DNA of 64,000 nucleotides from Devosia sp. 67-54 (GTDB lineage: Bacteria > Pseudomonadota > Alphaproteobacteria > Rhizobiales > Devosiaceae), in NCBI RefSeq assembly GCF_001899075.1, contig NZ_MKVA01000011.1, forward strand, positions 310,001 through 374,000, in the 5' to 3' direction. Shown piece after piece: positions 7,787-17,486 of the stretch. The translations under genes were made by a program, and so were the position numbers. The first letter of the stretch is position 1; each line of letters opens with the position of its first letter. Below the pieces are notes generated by a model. That model did no database searches and was not told the origin of the DNA. It worked only from the letters and a program-made list of their open reading frames with translations.

Positions 7787-10734
7787 GCCGGCGCGGCCTC
7801 TGGTCGATCCCGCCCAACGCGGCCTTCCTGCCGATTCTCGTCGACAAGGTGCTCGACGGCACCCTGTTGTCCGGGTGGGACAGGACCGGGCCGTTCTGGC
7901 TTGCGGACGTGACCATCATCCTGCCGACGCGACGGGCGCGGCTGCATCTGGCCGAGCTGTTCGCGACCCGGCTGGGCGGCGCGGCGCTGCTGCCCGACAT
8001 CCGCACCTTCGGCGGCGAGCCGGGCGAGGAGGAGCCGTTCCTGCCGCCCATCGACGCGCCGGTGGCGCCGCCCGCCGCAAGCCTGATCGAGCGGCGGCTG
8101 GTGCTGTCGCGGCTGGTCGCGGCCTTCGCGCAGCGCGCCGACGGCTTCGCCTCGCCGCCCAATGCGGCGGAAATCTTCTGGCTCGCCGATTCGCTCGGCA
8201 CGCTGATCGACGATTTCACCATCGAGGATGTGCGGCGCGAACGGCTCGGCGACCTGGTGCCCGAGGAGCTCGCGGCGAACTGGCAGCAGGTGCTGGCCTT
8301 CCTCGACATCGCGCTCGAGGCGTGGCCGGCCTATCTGCGCGCCACCGGCCGCACCGATGCCGCCGCGGCGCGCAACGACCGCCTGCGGCGGCAGGCCGAT
8401 ACGGCGCCGCTGCTCTATGGCGAGCGGCCGGTGATCGCCGCCGGCACCACCGGCTCGATCCCCGCGACCGCCGAGCTGCTCAGGGCCATCGCCGCCCTGC
8501 CGCGCGGCGCGCTGGTGCTGCCCGGGCTCGACACCAGCCTCAGCCCCGAGCAGCACAAGCTGCTGCTCGACAGCGACACCCTGCACGGGCATCCGCAATA
8601 CGGCCTCGCAACGCTGCTGCGCCGGCTCGGCGCCGGCATTGCCGACGTCGAGGATCTGGCGCCGGCGACCGAACGCACGCGCCTCGTGCGCGCCGCGCTG
8701 GCGCCGGCGGCGCAGACCGAGCATTGGGAGCGCGAGCGGCAGGCGCTCGCCATCGACGCGGCGCTCGCCGGCGTCGGCGTCATCGCCGCGCCCAATGCCG
8801 ATATCGAGGCCCGCGCCGTGGCGCTGGCGGCGCGGCAGGCGGTCGCCGAGGGGCGGAGCGTCGGCATCGTCACGCGCGACCAGACGCTGGCCCGGCGCAT
8901 CGCCGCCGAGCTGCGCCGCCACGGGATCAACGTCGACGATCCCGCCGGAACGCCGCTCTACCAGTCGAGCGCCGGCCGGCTGGCGCGGCAGGTGCTGGCG
9001 GTGGCGACGGAGAAATTCGCCCCGGTCGATCTCGTTGCGCTGCTGCGCAACGCCGCGGTCACCCTCGGCCGCGGCCGCGACGAGGTGCAGAAGCTGGCGA
9101 CGCGGCTCGACCTCCGGCTGCGGCGCGACCGTACGCTGCCCGGCCTTGCGGGCGTGCTGCCGCTCGCGAAGGAAGACGACCTGCGCGCCCTGCTCGACGC
9201 GCTGGGCCTGGCGCTGGCGCCGATCTGCGATCTGGTCGCGGCGCCCGAGATCGAGGCCGGACAACTGGCGTCGGCGCTCGATGCGGCGCTGACGGCGCTG
9301 GTCGATGGCGCCGATGTGCCGGGCCTGCTCGAATTGCGCCAATGGGCGCGCGACCTTGCGGCCGGCCCCGATGCCGGTCCGCGCTTCCGGCCGGTCAATC
9401 TCGACGGCGTGCTGCAGGCGCTGATGCAGGCCGTCAAGGTGCCGCCCGGCCAGCGCCGGCGCGACGACGTGCACATCTGGGGCGAGCTCGAGGCGCGGCT
9501 GATGAACCCCGATCTGACGATCCTCGCCGGCCTCAACGAGGACATCTGGCCGGCGCCCGCCGATCCCGGCCCGTGGATGAGCCGGCAGATGCGGCTGGGC
9601 GTCGGGCTCGAGCCGCCCGAGCGCCAGCAGGGGCTTGCGGCGCACGATTTCGAGATGGCCTTCGGCAATGCCGAACTGCTCGTCGCCTACGCCACCCGGC
9701 TCGGCACCGCGCCGGCGCTGCCCTCGCGCCTGCTGCAGCGGCTCGACGCCTTTGTCGGCGATGACGCCGCCCGGGCGCTGCGCGCCCGCGGCGACATCTG
9801 GCTGCGCCAGGCGGCGGCCATCGACTTCACCGGCCTGCCGCAACCGGCGCGGCGGCCCGAGCCGCGCCCTCCGGCCGCCCTCCGGCCGCGCCGGCTGCGC
9901 GTCACCGAGGTCGAAACGCTGCTGCGCTCGCCCTACGACATCTACGCCCGCTATGTGCTGCACCTCGAACGGCTGGAGCCGCTCGGCGCCGAGCCGGGGG
10001 CGCGCGAGCGCGGCACCATGATCCACAAGGTGTTCGAGCAGTTCGTCGCTCGTGGGCTGAATTTTTCGGCGCCCGGCGCCGCGGCGCAGCTCGAGGCCAT
10101 GGCGGTCGAACAGTTCGGCGCGCTCGAAAGCATCGCCGAACGGCGCGACATCTGGATCAAGCGCTTCAACCATGCCGCCGAGCTGTTCCTGCTGTGGGAG
10201 CAGGAGCGGCACGGCCGCATCGCCTCGCGCACCGCCGAGATCACCGGCGAATGGACCTTCCCGCTGCTCCAGAACTTCGTTCTGGCCGGCAAGGCGGACC
10301 GCGTCGACCGGCGCACCGACGGCCGGCTCGAAATCCTCGACTTCAAGACCGGCGGCGTGCCGGCGCCCGCCGACATGAAGAATTTCGAGGCGCCGCAATT
10401 GCTGCTCGAGGCGGCGATGGCCGCCGCCGGAGTGTTTCCCGGCGTCGCCCCCGCCGATACCGCCGAGCTCACCTATATCAAGATCGGCCTAGGCCCCAAC
10501 GCCTTCGTGGTGCGCCCGTTCAGCCTGCGCAAGGGCATGTCGCTGATGGACGCCGTGGACGCCATGTCGCGCCGCGTGCAGGCGCATATCGAGGCATTCC
10601 TGATCCGCGACGATCTGGCGATGGTGCCGCGACTGAAGCCGCGCGACGTCGGGCTGCGGCACTCTCCCGGACCCTACGACCATCTGGCGCGCACCGACGA
10701 GTGGACGCTGATTTCGGGGGTCGACGACCCGTGA
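7780..10734 (+). CDS. addB: AddB subunit of AddAB helicase-nuclease
   Basis: Subunit of the AddAB (RecBCD-like) complex that resects double-strand breaks for RecA. At 984 residues it is typical of alphaproteobacterial AddB. An inactivated helicase-like N-terminal part is followed by a C-terminal PD-(D/E)XK nuclease seen as RGTMIHKVFEQF, then RLEILDFKTG (catalytic Asp and Lys region) and FEAPQLLLEA. The ATG overlaps tsaE; a GTG directly after it could also serve as start. The stop overlaps the GTG of addA, so the subunits are translationally coupled. Confidence 0.93.
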   Translation: MVSRRGLWSIPPNAAFLPILVDKVLDGTLLSGWDRTGPFWLADVTIILPTRRARLHLAELFATRLGGAALLPDIRTFGGEPGEEEPFLPPIDAPVAPPAASLIERRLVLSRLVAAFAQRADGFASPPNAAEIFWLADSLGTLIDDFTIEDVRRERLGDLVPEELAANWQQVLAFLDIALEAWPAYLRATGRTDAAAARNDRLRRQADTAPLLYGERPVIAAGTTGSIPATAELLRAIAALPRGALVLPGLDTSLSPEQHKLLLDSDTLHGHPQYGLATLLRRLGAGIADVEDLAPATERTRLVRAALAPAAQTEHWERERQALAIDAALAGVGVIAAPNADIEARAVALAARQAVAEGRSVGIVTRDQTLARRIAAELRRHGINVDDPAGTPLYQSSAGRLARQVLAVATEKFAPVDLVALLRNAAVTLGRGRDEVQKLATRLDLRLRRDRTLPGLAGVLPLAKEDDLRALLDALGLALAPICDLVAAPEIEAGQLASALDAALTALVDGADVPGLLELRQWARDLAAGPDAGPRFRPVNLDGVLQALMQAVKVPPGQRRRDDVHIWGELEARLMNPDLTILAGLNEDIWPAPADPGPWMSRQMRLGVGLEPPERQQGLAAHDFEMAFGNAELLVAYATRLGTAPALPSRLLQRLDAFVGDDAARALRARGDIWLRQAAAIDFTGLPQPARRPEPRPPAALRPRRLRVTEVETLLRSPYDIYARYVLHLERLEPLGAEPGARERGTMIHKVFEQFVARGLNFSAPGAAAQLEAMAVEQFGALESIAERRDIWIKRFNHAAELFLLWEQERHGRIASRTAEITGEWTFPLLQNFVLAGKADRVDRRTDGRLEILDFKTGGVPAPADMKNFEAPQLLLEAAMAAAGVFPGVAPADTAELTYIKIGLGPNAFVVRPFSLRKGMSLMDAVDAMSRRVQAHIEAFLIRDDLAMVPRLKPRDVGLRHSPGPYDHLARTDEWTLISGVDDP

Positions 10735-13700
10735 CCCGCCGCTACCTCAAGCCGCTCCCCGAGCGCATCATCGCCAGCCAGCGCCGGGCCTCGGACCCGA
10801 CGCAATCGGTGTGGGTGACGGCCAATGCCGGCTCGGGCAAGACGCATGTGCTGACCGAGCGCGTGCTGCGGCTGCTGCTGAGCGAGGTGAAGCCCGAGCA
10901 GATCCTCTGCCTCACCTACACCAAGGCGGCGGCGGCGGAGATGCGCGGCCGCATCGGCGGCAATCTCGCCAGATGGGCCGTCGTCGAGGACAGCGAGCTG
11001 CGCCGGACGCTGGGCGACCTGACCGGCGCGCCGCCGTCGGCGGCCATGCTGTCGAGCGCCCGCACGCTGTTCGCGCGCGCGCTCGAAACCCCCGGCGGCC
11101 TGCGCATCCAGACCATCCACGCCTTCTGCGAGGCGGTGCTGCACCGCTTCCCGCAGGAGGCGGGCGTGCCCTTCGACTTCACCGTGCTCGAGGAGCACGA
11201 GCGCGACGGCATGCTGCGCGAGGCGCGCGAGGCCGTGCTGGCCACGGGTCTGCGCGGCGGCGCCCATGCCGGGGCGGTGGCGACGCTGTTCGACATGCTG
11301 AGCGACTTCCAGATCGAGACGGCGATCGTCGAGGCGCTCGGCCAGCAGCGCGTGCTGCGCCACGTGCTGGCCGACCCCGTCCGCGCCCGGCGCAATCTGC
11401 GGCACCTGCTGCAGGTCGGGCCGGGGCCGCTGCGCGAGGCGGTGCTGACCGAGATCGCCGAAGGCTACGGGCCGAGCGCCGCCGACCATCGCGCCGTGTT
11501 CGAGCTGGCCGCGCCCGGCCCGGACGGCGACGAGTTCGTCGACCGGCTGGCGCGCATCGACCCCGAGCGGCCGGACTGCGACCTGCTGCTCGCGGCCTAC
11601 CTGACGCAGACCGGCACGGCGCGGAAGATCCTGCTCAAAAAGCCGGTCGCGCTGCTGATCCCCGACGTGGCGCAGCGCCTCCTGGACGAGGCGGCGCGGC
11701 TCGAGCGGCTGCGGCTCGAGCTGACGCGCGCCGAGCTGGTCGAGCGCAGCGAGGCCATGCTCGACATCGTCGGCGCCATTGCGGCGAGCTACGACGCCAG
11801 GAAGCGGACGCGCTCGCTGCTCGATTTCGACGATCTGATCGAACGGCTCGACGCGCTGCTGCGCAACCCGCGGCACGGCGACTGGGTGCGCTACAAGCTC
11901 GACAGCGGCATCGACCACATCCTGGTCGACGAGGGGCAGGACACCAACCCGCAGCAATGGGCGGTGGTCGAGGCGCTGGTCGACGAATTCTTCGCCGGCC
12001 AGGGCGTGGCACGGCGCACCAGAACGCTGTTCGCCGTCGGCGACCAGAAGCAGTCGATCTTCTCGTTCCAGGGCGCCGATCCGCGGGTGTTCGTCGATCT
12101 GGGCCGCAAGACCTATTTTTCGGCGCGCAGCGCCCGGGTGGAGTTCGAGGCGCTGCCGCTGCGCGACAGCTTCCGCACGCTGCCCGAGGTGCTGGCCGCC
12201 GTCGACCGCGTCTTCGCCCGGCCCGATCTGCACGAGGCGGTGCTCGAAGAGGTGGCGGTCGAGCACCAGACGGCGCGCGCCGAGACCGGCGGCCGGGTGA
12301 CGCTGTGGCCGCCGCTGCGCGACGTCGCCGACGAGGCCGATCCCGACGCCTGGCCGACCACGCCGCCGCAGCAGCAGACGCAGGGCGCGGCGCGCCGCGT
12401 CGCCGAACGGATCGCGCGCGAGATCAAGGGCTGGATCGACGCCGGCCGGCATCTCGGGCCGCGCGGCCGGCCGGTGACGGCCGACGACGTGCTGATCCTG
12501 GTGCAGGTGCGCAGCGTGCTGTTCCACGAGATCATCCGCGCTCTGGTGCAGGCCGGCCTGCCGACGCCGGGGGCCGACCGGCTGGCGGTCACCACCCATA
12601 TCGGCGCGCTCGACCTGATGGCGCTGGGCGACGTGCTGTCCAACCCCGCCGACGATCTGCAGCTCGCCGCGCTGCTGCGCTCGCCGCTGTTCGACATTTC
12701 CGAGGACGAGCTGGCGGCGGTGGCGCAGCCGCGCGCCGCCCGTGAGTGGCTGTGGCACGCGCTGAAACGCTCTTCCAGCGCCGCGGTGCGGGCGGCGCAG
12801 CAGACGCTGCACGAGTGGCGCCGGCGCCTCGATTTCGAGCGGCCCTTCGAGTTCTACAGCGACGTGCTCTATCGCGAAGGCGGCCTCAGGAAGCTGCGCG
12901 CCCGCTTCGGCGCCGAGATCGACGACGTGGTGGCGCAGTTCCTCGACCTGGCGCTGGCGCACGAGCAGGCGCCGCAGCCCTCGCTGCTCGGCTTCCTCGC
13001 CGAATTGCGCTCGCGCGAGGTCACCATCAAGCGCGAGCTGGGCGAGGCCGGCGGCGTGCGGGTGATGACCGTGCATGGCGCCAAGGGGCTCGAGGCGCCC
13101 ATCGTCATCCTCGCCGACGCGGCGAGCACCGAGGAGGGACGCGACCGGCGCGCCATCTTCATGCGCGAGGCGCCGCTGTTCATCCATGCCTCCAGCAAGG
13201 AGGCGCATGTCGGCGAGACGCTGCAGCTGCGCGACGAGGCGCTGGCGGCGCAGCGCATGGAATATTGGCGCAAGCTCTACGTGGCCATGACCCGCGCCGA
13301 GGACGAGCTCTACGTCACCGGCACGCTGACCCGGCAGGGCAAGCTCGAGGGCACCTGGTACGAGGCGGTCGAGCAGGCGCTGCGCCCGGTGGCCGAGAGC
13401 GTGCACGATGGCGAGGGCGCCGAGACGGCGCTGGTCTATCCGCGGCTGGCGGACGGGACGGCGGACGCCGGCGCCGCACCGGCTGTTCCGGCGGCGCCGG
13501 CGCCGCTGCGCCTGCCCGAGCTGCCGACGCACCGGCCGCGGCGCATCGTGCGGCCGTCGACGGCCTTCGCCGAGGCCGACGCCGCGCACGCGCTCGCCAC
13601 CCCCGCCGAGCGGCTGGGCGATCCGCGCGACCCCGAGGCGGCGCGGCAGGAGGGCATTGCGCTGCATGCGCTGCTGCAGCATCTGCTCAAGGTGCCCGAG

Positions 13701-14156
13701 GCCGACTGGCCGACGGTGTCGGCCAAAGCGCTCGCCGTGCTGCTGCCGGGGCGGCCCAAGGCGCATGCCGAGCTCGCGCGCCGGGCCTGCTCGATCCTCA
13801 CCCGGCTCGACCTGGTGCATCTGTTCGGACCCAATTCGCGCGCCGAGCTGCCGATTCTGGCGCGCGGCACGCGCCACGGCGTCCCCGTCACCATCGCCGG
13901 CCGCATCGACCGGCTGGTGGTGGAGCCGGACCGCGTGCTGGTGGTCGACTTCAAGTCCGACGCCGCGCCGCCGGCGACGCCCGCCGGCGTGCCCGAGGCC
14001 TATCTGGCGCAGCTCGGGCTCTATGCGCTGTTCGCAGGCCAGCTCTTCCCGGGACGGGCCGTGGACGCGGCCATCCTGTGGACGAGTTTGGAATCATTGA
14101 TGATTCTGCCGCCGGGGCGGTTGCGGCAGGCGGTTTCCGGCTTCACCATAGGGTGA
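10731..14156 (+). CDS. addA: AddA helicase-nuclease
   Basis: Catalytic helicase subunit of AddAB, 1141 residues. It has a UvrD-type ATPase with Walker A ANAGSGKT (residues 31-38), motif Ia LTYTKAAAAEM, motif II HILVDEGQDTNP, motif III VGDQKQSIFSFQGA, motifs V-VI VMTVHGAKGLEAP and YVAMTRAEDELY, and a C-terminal nuclease around VLVVDFKSD. The chosen start is the GTG of a GTGA overlap with the addB stop, because the open frame upstream only shadows addB. The adjacent trxA is a conserved neighbour. Confidence 0.94.
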   Translation: MTRRYLKPLPERIIASQRRASDPTQSVWVTANAGSGKTHVLTERVLRLLLSEVKPEQILCLTYTKAAAAEMRGRIGGNLARWAVVEDSELRRTLGDLTGAPPSAAMLSSARTLFARALETPGGLRIQTIHAFCEAVLHRFPQEAGVPFDFTVLEEHERDGMLREAREAVLATGLRGGAHAGAVATLFDMLSDFQIETAIVEALGQQRVLRHVLADPVRARRNLRHLLQVGPGPLREAVLTEIAEGYGPSAADHRAVFELAAPGPDGDEFVDRLARIDPERPDCDLLLAAYLTQTGTARKILLKKPVALLIPDVAQRLLDEAARLERLRLELTRAELVERSEAMLDIVGAIAASYDARKRTRSLLDFDDLIERLDALLRNPRHGDWVRYKLDSGIDHILVDEGQDTNPQQWAVVEALVDEFFAGQGVARRTRTLFAVGDQKQSIFSFQGADPRVFVDLGRKTYFSARSARVEFEALPLRDSFRTLPEVLAAVDRVFARPDLHEAVLEEVAVEHQTARAETGGRVTLWPPLRDVADEADPDAWPTTPPQQQTQGAARRVAERIAREIKGWIDAGRHLGPRGRPVTADDVLILVQVRSVLFHEIIRALVQAGLPTPGADRLAVTTHIGALDLMALGDVLSNPADDLQLAALLRSPLFDISEDELAAVAQPRAAREWLWHALKRSSSAAVRAAQQTLHEWRRRLDFERPFEFYSDVLYREGGLRKLRARFGAEIDDVVAQFLDLALAHEQAPQPSLLGFLAELRSREVTIKRELGEAGGVRVMTVHGAKGLEAPIVILADAASTEEGRDRRAIFMREAPLFIHASSKEAHVGETLQLRDEALAAQRMEYWRKLYVAMTRAEDELYVTGTLTRQGKLEGTWYEAVEQALRPVAESVHDGEGAETALVYPRLADGTADAGAAPAVPAAPAPLRLPELPTHRPRRIVRPSTAFAEADAAHALATPAERLGDPRDPEAARQEGIALHALLQHLLKVPEADWPTVSAKALAVLLPGRPKAHAELARRACSILTRLDLVHLFGPNSRAELPILARGTRHGVPVTIAGRIDRLVVEPDRVLVVDFKSDAAPPATPAGVPEAYLAQLGLYALFAGQLFPGRAVDAAILWTSLESLMILPPGRLRQAVSGFTIG

Positions 14157-14248
14157 TACACATTGCGGCGTCGCTGGACTCTTCCTAGCTTTTGGATCAC
14201 ACAAACGCCGCTTTCTTGGAAGGCGACATCCCAAAGGGAATTCTTCAT

Positions 14249-14572
14249 ATGACAAACCACGTTTCCGACGCCAATTTCGGCGAGGAAGTCCTTTCGTCCA
14301 AGGAGCCGGTGCTCGTCGATTTCTGGGCCGAATGGTGCGGCCCGTGCCGGGCCATCGCGCCGGTGCTCGAGGAACTCGCCACCGAGCTCGAGGGCAAGGT
14401 GAAGATCGTCAAGCTCAACGTCGACGAGAACCCCTCGACCACCGTGAAGTACGGCGTCCGCTCGATCCCCACCATGATCCTGTACAAGGGCGGCGAGGCG
14501 GTCGACATGAAGATCGGCGCCGGCACCCCCAAGGCGGGCCTCAGCAAATGGCTCGAGAGCCACGCCGCCTGA
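14249..14572 (+). CDS. trxA: Thioredoxin
   Basis: Cytoplasmic dithiol-disulfide oxidoreductase, 107 residues, with the classic active site WCGPC at residues 29-33 and the cis-proline in RSIPTM. The ATG follows AAAGGGA at a proper distance; an upstream in-frame TTG (14192) has no such site. A strong terminator lies directly downstream. It is paralogous to the CPPC thioredoxin at 15251. Confidence 0.96.
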   Translation: MTNHVSDANFGEEVLSSKEPVLVDFWAEWCGPCRAIAPVLEELATELEGKVKIVKLNVDENPSTTVKYGVRSIPTMILYKGGEAVDMKIGAGTPKAGLSKWLESHAA

Positions 14573-14593
14573 GCTGTCGCAGTCAAGGCAATC

Positions 14594-14633
14594 GAAAACG
14601 CCGTCGGGTGATCCCCGGCGGCGTTTTCGTTTT
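14594..14633 (+). terminator. Rho-independent terminator of trxA
   Basis: A 15-bp stem (left arm 14594-14608, right arm 14614-14628, one G-U pair) with a 5-base loop, followed by GTTTT. It closes the addB-addA-trxA transcript. The A-rich left flank could also let it stop the convergent yjbR gene. Confidence 0.85.
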
Positions 14634-14661
14634 GAGGCACCGCCGGATGCGCAGGCGGCAG

Positions 14662-15006
14662 CTATGCCCGCTGCCGCTTGCGTGGCCGCGGCGGCGGGCT
14701 GGCGCGGGCCGCCTCGACGGCGCCGGCGATCAGCTCGCGGATGAGGTCGGCGTCGGGGCTGGCGTAGCGGACCAGGACGATGGGGTAGCCGGCGTAGTGC
14801 GGCGTCTCGAAAAAGCTTTCGGGGTGGGCGGCGAGCAGCATCTGCTTGGTGCTCGGCTCGAGCCGCAGGGCGAAGGCCTCGTGCGGCTCGTGGCCGACGA
14901 ACAGGACGCCGTTGCCGTTGGCCTTGACGCAGGGCTTGCCGTAGCTGGTCGAGCGCTCGGTGCCGGGGAGGGTGAGGGCATACGCCATCGCCTCGTCGAA
15001 AGTCAT
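14662..15006 (-). CDS. MmcQ/YjbR-family protein
   Basis: Small protein of 114 residues of the MmcQ/YjbR (DUF419) family, recognised by the start MTFDEAMAYALTLPGTERS, then YGKPCVK and FETPHYAGYPIVLVRY. Members adopt a double-wing fold and have been suggested to bind DNA, but their function is not settled. The basic tail PRPRKRQRA fits nucleic-acid binding. It lies opposite to and between the two thioredoxin genes, and its upstream region shares the inverted repeats at 15066 and 15155. Confidence 0.8.
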   Translation of the reverse strand: MTFDEAMAYALTLPGTERSTSYGKPCVKANGNGVLFVGHEPHEAFALRLEPSTKQMLLAAHPESFFETPHYAGYPIVLVRYASPDADLIRELIAGAVEAARASPPPRPRKRQRA

Positions 15007-15065
15007 CGCCGCTGCCTCCGTTTCCCTCCGGGACTGCCAGAGCTTCGCGGTCGGAATGGGGCAAA

Positions 15066-15173
15066 GATGCTATGGCGTCATAGCATCGCGCGGCCGGCGC
15101 GTGTCCGGCGCCCGCATCCCGGGTTTGTCCTCTCCTCCGGGGCTGCCCGGAGGTGATATGGCATCATAGTATC
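15066..15173. promoter_or_regulatory. Two related inverted repeats in divergent promoter
   Basis: Copy A (15066-15087) is a perfect 9-bp inverted repeat, GATGCTATG and CATAGCATC, around GCGT. Copy B (15155-15173) keeps the right arm as CATAGTATC but has a shortened left arm. The similarity continues for about 10 bases beyond each copy. The pair sits between the divergent yjbR and thioredoxin genes, as expected for operators of a dimeric repressor, or as two copies of a short repeat element. Confidence 0.5.
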
Positions 15174-15250
15174 GTGCGGCTGGGCGTTTTGACTTCCGCA
15201 CCGCCCCCGACTCGCCTAGCATTCATCGGCAATCAACGATGGAGAGAACC

Positions 15251-15571
15251 GTGGGCCAGTTGGTGTCGGATGCCGATTTCGGGCGCGAGGTGCTGGAGGC
15301 CAAGGGCCCGGTGCTGGTGGATTTCTGGGCCGATTGGTGCCCGCCCTGCAAGGCCATGGACCCCATCCTGGACGATCTGTCGGTGGAGCTCGACGGTCGC
15401 GTGAAGATCGTCAAGCTCGACGTCGAGACCAATCCGTCCACCGTCGTCACCTACAATGTGCGCGCCATGCCCACGCTGATGCTGTTCAGGGACGGCGAGC
15501 CGGTCGACATCAAGGTCGGCTACGGCCCCTCGCGCGCCCAGCTCACCAAATGGCTGGAGACCTTCGCCTGA
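15251..15571 (+). CDS. Thioredoxin-like protein with CPPC active site
   Basis: Thioredoxin-fold protein, 106 residues from the GTG at 15251. I prefer that start because GGAGAG lies 4 bases before it and the N-terminus then aligns with TrxA; an ATG at 15239 would add four residues but has no ribosome-binding site. The active site WCPPC (residues 29-33) replaces the Gly of TrxA by Pro, a change expected to alter redox potential. The rest closely follows TrxA (VKIVKLDVETNPST, RAMPTLMLF), so the two genes look like diverged duplicates on either side of yjbR. Confidence 0.88.
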   Translation: MGQLVSDADFGREVLEAKGPVLVDFWADWCPPCKAMDPILDDLSVELDGRVKIVKLDVETNPSTVVTYNVRAMPTLMLFRDGEPVDIKVGYGPSRAQLTKWLETFA

Positions 15572-15613
15572 CGCCGAGCCCACGCTACACTCCCGGAAAA
15601 CGGGGGAAAATCC

Positions 15614-17266
15614 ATGCGTGACGCGCAGTTGGCGGCAGCGCCGTTCCATCTCGATGCCGACGGCATCGCCTGGGTGCGGCAGACGCTGGCGCGGCTGACG
15701 CCGGACGAGCGGATCCGGCAATTGTTCAATCTGCGCTCGGCCGGCGACGATCCGGCCCTGCTCGCGGCGCAGCAGGCGTTCCGGCCCGGCAGCATCACCC
15801 GCCAGGCCGGCGCCGACTGGGCCGCCGAGCGGGCGCTGGTCGCCGGCTTCAACGCCGCGGCGCCGGTGCCGCTGCTGGTTTCGGCCGACCTCGAGGGCGG
15901 CCGCATGAGCCTGCCGGGCGGCGGCGAATTTCCCAATCCGCTGGCGCTCGCCGCCATCGACGATCCGGCGCTGACCGGCGCCGTCAGCACCGCCATGGCG
16001 CGCGAGGCGCAGGCGGTCGGCATCAACTGGTCGTTCACCCCGGTGCTCGACATCAATGCCAGGTTCAGGAGCGCCATCGTCGCCACCCGCGGCTTCGGCA
16101 GCGATATCGACACCATCGAGCGGCACGCGCTGGCGCAGCTCACGGCCTTCCAGCAGAACGGCGTGGCCGTGGCGGTCAAGCACTGGCCCGGCGAAGGGTT
16201 CGACGACCGCGACCAGCACCTCGTCACCACCGTCAATCCGCTCAGCATGGACGACTGGGAGGCGTGCTTCGGCCGCCTCTACCGCGCCGCCATCGCGGCG
16301 GGGGCGCTGAGCGTCATGTCGGCGCACATCGCGCTGCCCGCCTTCGTGCGCGAACGCAACCCCGACGCCGGCGTCGAGCTCTACCGGCCCGCCTCGCTGA
16401 GCCGCGACCTCAACGAGGAGCTGCTGCGCCGCCGCCTCGGCTTCAACGGCCTGATCGTCTCCGACGCCACCGGCATGGCCGGCCTCAAGGCCTGGTCGCG
16501 CCGCGCCGACTATCTGCCCGAACTGGTCGCCGCCGGCTGCGACGTGATCCTGTTCGTCGACGACATGCAGGCCGATCATCGCTACATCGCCGACGCGCTG
16601 GCCGACGGCCGGCTGAGCCGGACCCGTGTCGACGAGGCCGTGACCCGTATCCTGGCGATGAAGGCGGCGCTCGGCCTGCACCGCGGGCCGCAGGCCGCGC
16701 CGAGCATCGACATCGCGGCGCATCGGCGTCTTGCCGCCGAGGCGGCGCGGCGCGCCCCGACGCTGGTCAAGGACATTCAGGCGCTGCTGCCGCTCGATCC
16801 GCGGCAGCACCGGCGCGTGCTGGTGTTCTCGACCGGCATCGTCCTTCCCTTCGCGCCCCGCCCGCTGCCCTTCGCGCTGCCCGACCTGCTCAAGGCCGAG
16901 GGCTTCGAGGTGACGATGGCGGCGCCGGGCCAGCGCGTCGCGCCCGGCGATTACGACCTCGTCCTCTATCTGTTCGGCGAGGAAACGCTGCTGACGCGCG
17001 GCCACATCTTCCTCGACTGGCTGCGCCTCACCGGCGATTTCGTCAGCGCCATGCAGCGCTACTGGAGCGAGACTCCAACGCTGCTGATCTCGTTCGGCTA
17101 TCCGTATTATCTCTACGACGCCCCGCGGGCGCCGACCTACGTCAATGCGTATTCGACGACGGAGACGATGCAGCGCGCGGTGGTGCAGGCCCTGCTGGGC
17201 CGGCAGGACTGGAACACGCATTCGCCCGTGGACCCGTTCGCCGGGGACGAGCAGGCGAAATATTAG
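15614..17266 (+). CDS. Glycoside hydrolase family 3 protein
   Basis: Probable beta-N-acetylhexosaminidase-like enzyme of GH3, 550 residues with no signal peptide visible. The N-terminal barrel has the substrate-binding KHWPGEG, a DDRDQH segment matching the Asp/His dyad of NagZ-type enzymes, and SDATGM with the likely nucleophile Asp. A C-terminal domain of about 200 residues beyond NagZ length follows, as in two-domain GH3 proteins. It may act in cell-wall muropeptide recycling, but the substrate is not determined by sequence. It starts about 40 bp after the CPPC thioredoxin and may share its transcript. Confidence 0.82.
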   Translation: MRDAQLAAAPFHLDADGIAWVRQTLARLTPDERIRQLFNLRSAGDDPALLAAQQAFRPGSITRQAGADWAAERALVAGFNAAAPVPLLVSADLEGGRMSLPGGGEFPNPLALAAIDDPALTGAVSTAMAREAQAVGINWSFTPVLDINARFRSAIVATRGFGSDIDTIERHALAQLTAFQQNGVAVAVKHWPGEGFDDRDQHLVTTVNPLSMDDWEACFGRLYRAAIAAGALSVMSAHIALPAFVRERNPDAGVELYRPASLSRDLNEELLRRRLGFNGLIVSDATGMAGLKAWSRRADYLPELVAAGCDVILFVDDMQADHRYIADALADGRLSRTRVDEAVTRILAMKAALGLHRGPQAAPSIDIAAHRRLAAEAARRAPTLVKDIQALLPLDPRQHRRVLVFSTGIVLPFAPRPLPFALPDLLKAEGFEVTMAAPGQRVAPGDYDLVLYLFGEETLLTRGHIFLDWLRLTGDFVSAMQRYWSETPTLLISFGYPYYLYDAPRAPTYVNAYSTTETMQRAVVQALLGRQDWNTHSPVDPFAGDEQAKY

Positions 17267-17290
17267 GCTGACGCCGGATCCGGCGCGTGT

Positions 17291-17397
17291 GGCCCCCACC
17301 CCCACCCCGCAAGGGGGAGGGGAGCGCGACTGCAACATCGGCGATTGCGGTTCCATCGCCCCCCTCCCCTCTGCGGGGAGGGGTTGGGGGTGGGGGC
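17291..17397. repeat. Inverted pair of GC-rich intergenic repeats
   Basis: Two copies of a C-rich/G-rich unit in opposite orientation, 17291-17323 and 17358-17397. Each is itself a short hairpin, for example CCACCCCGCAAGGGGG and CTCCCCTCTGCGGGGAG. They resemble dispersed intergenic repeats common in Rhizobiales. No coding potential is visible. Confidence 0.6.
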
Positions 17398-17486
17398 AAA
17401 GTGAGCCGGCTGCTGCCATCTGCTCAGGCCGGCAGCGTGCCGTTGCGCGCAGCATCGCTGCGCACTGGACCATCATTCCATCAGCC

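Noticed and set aside
10674-13877. 1067-residue minus-strand open frame
   Set aside because: It is antisense to addA. It has no domain or ribosome-binding site and shows the same low-complexity composition.
14192-14248. Longer N-terminus of TrxA from a TTG
   Set aside because: The extra 19 residues do not match thioredoxin and lack a ribosome-binding site, while the ATG at 14249 has AAAGGGA.
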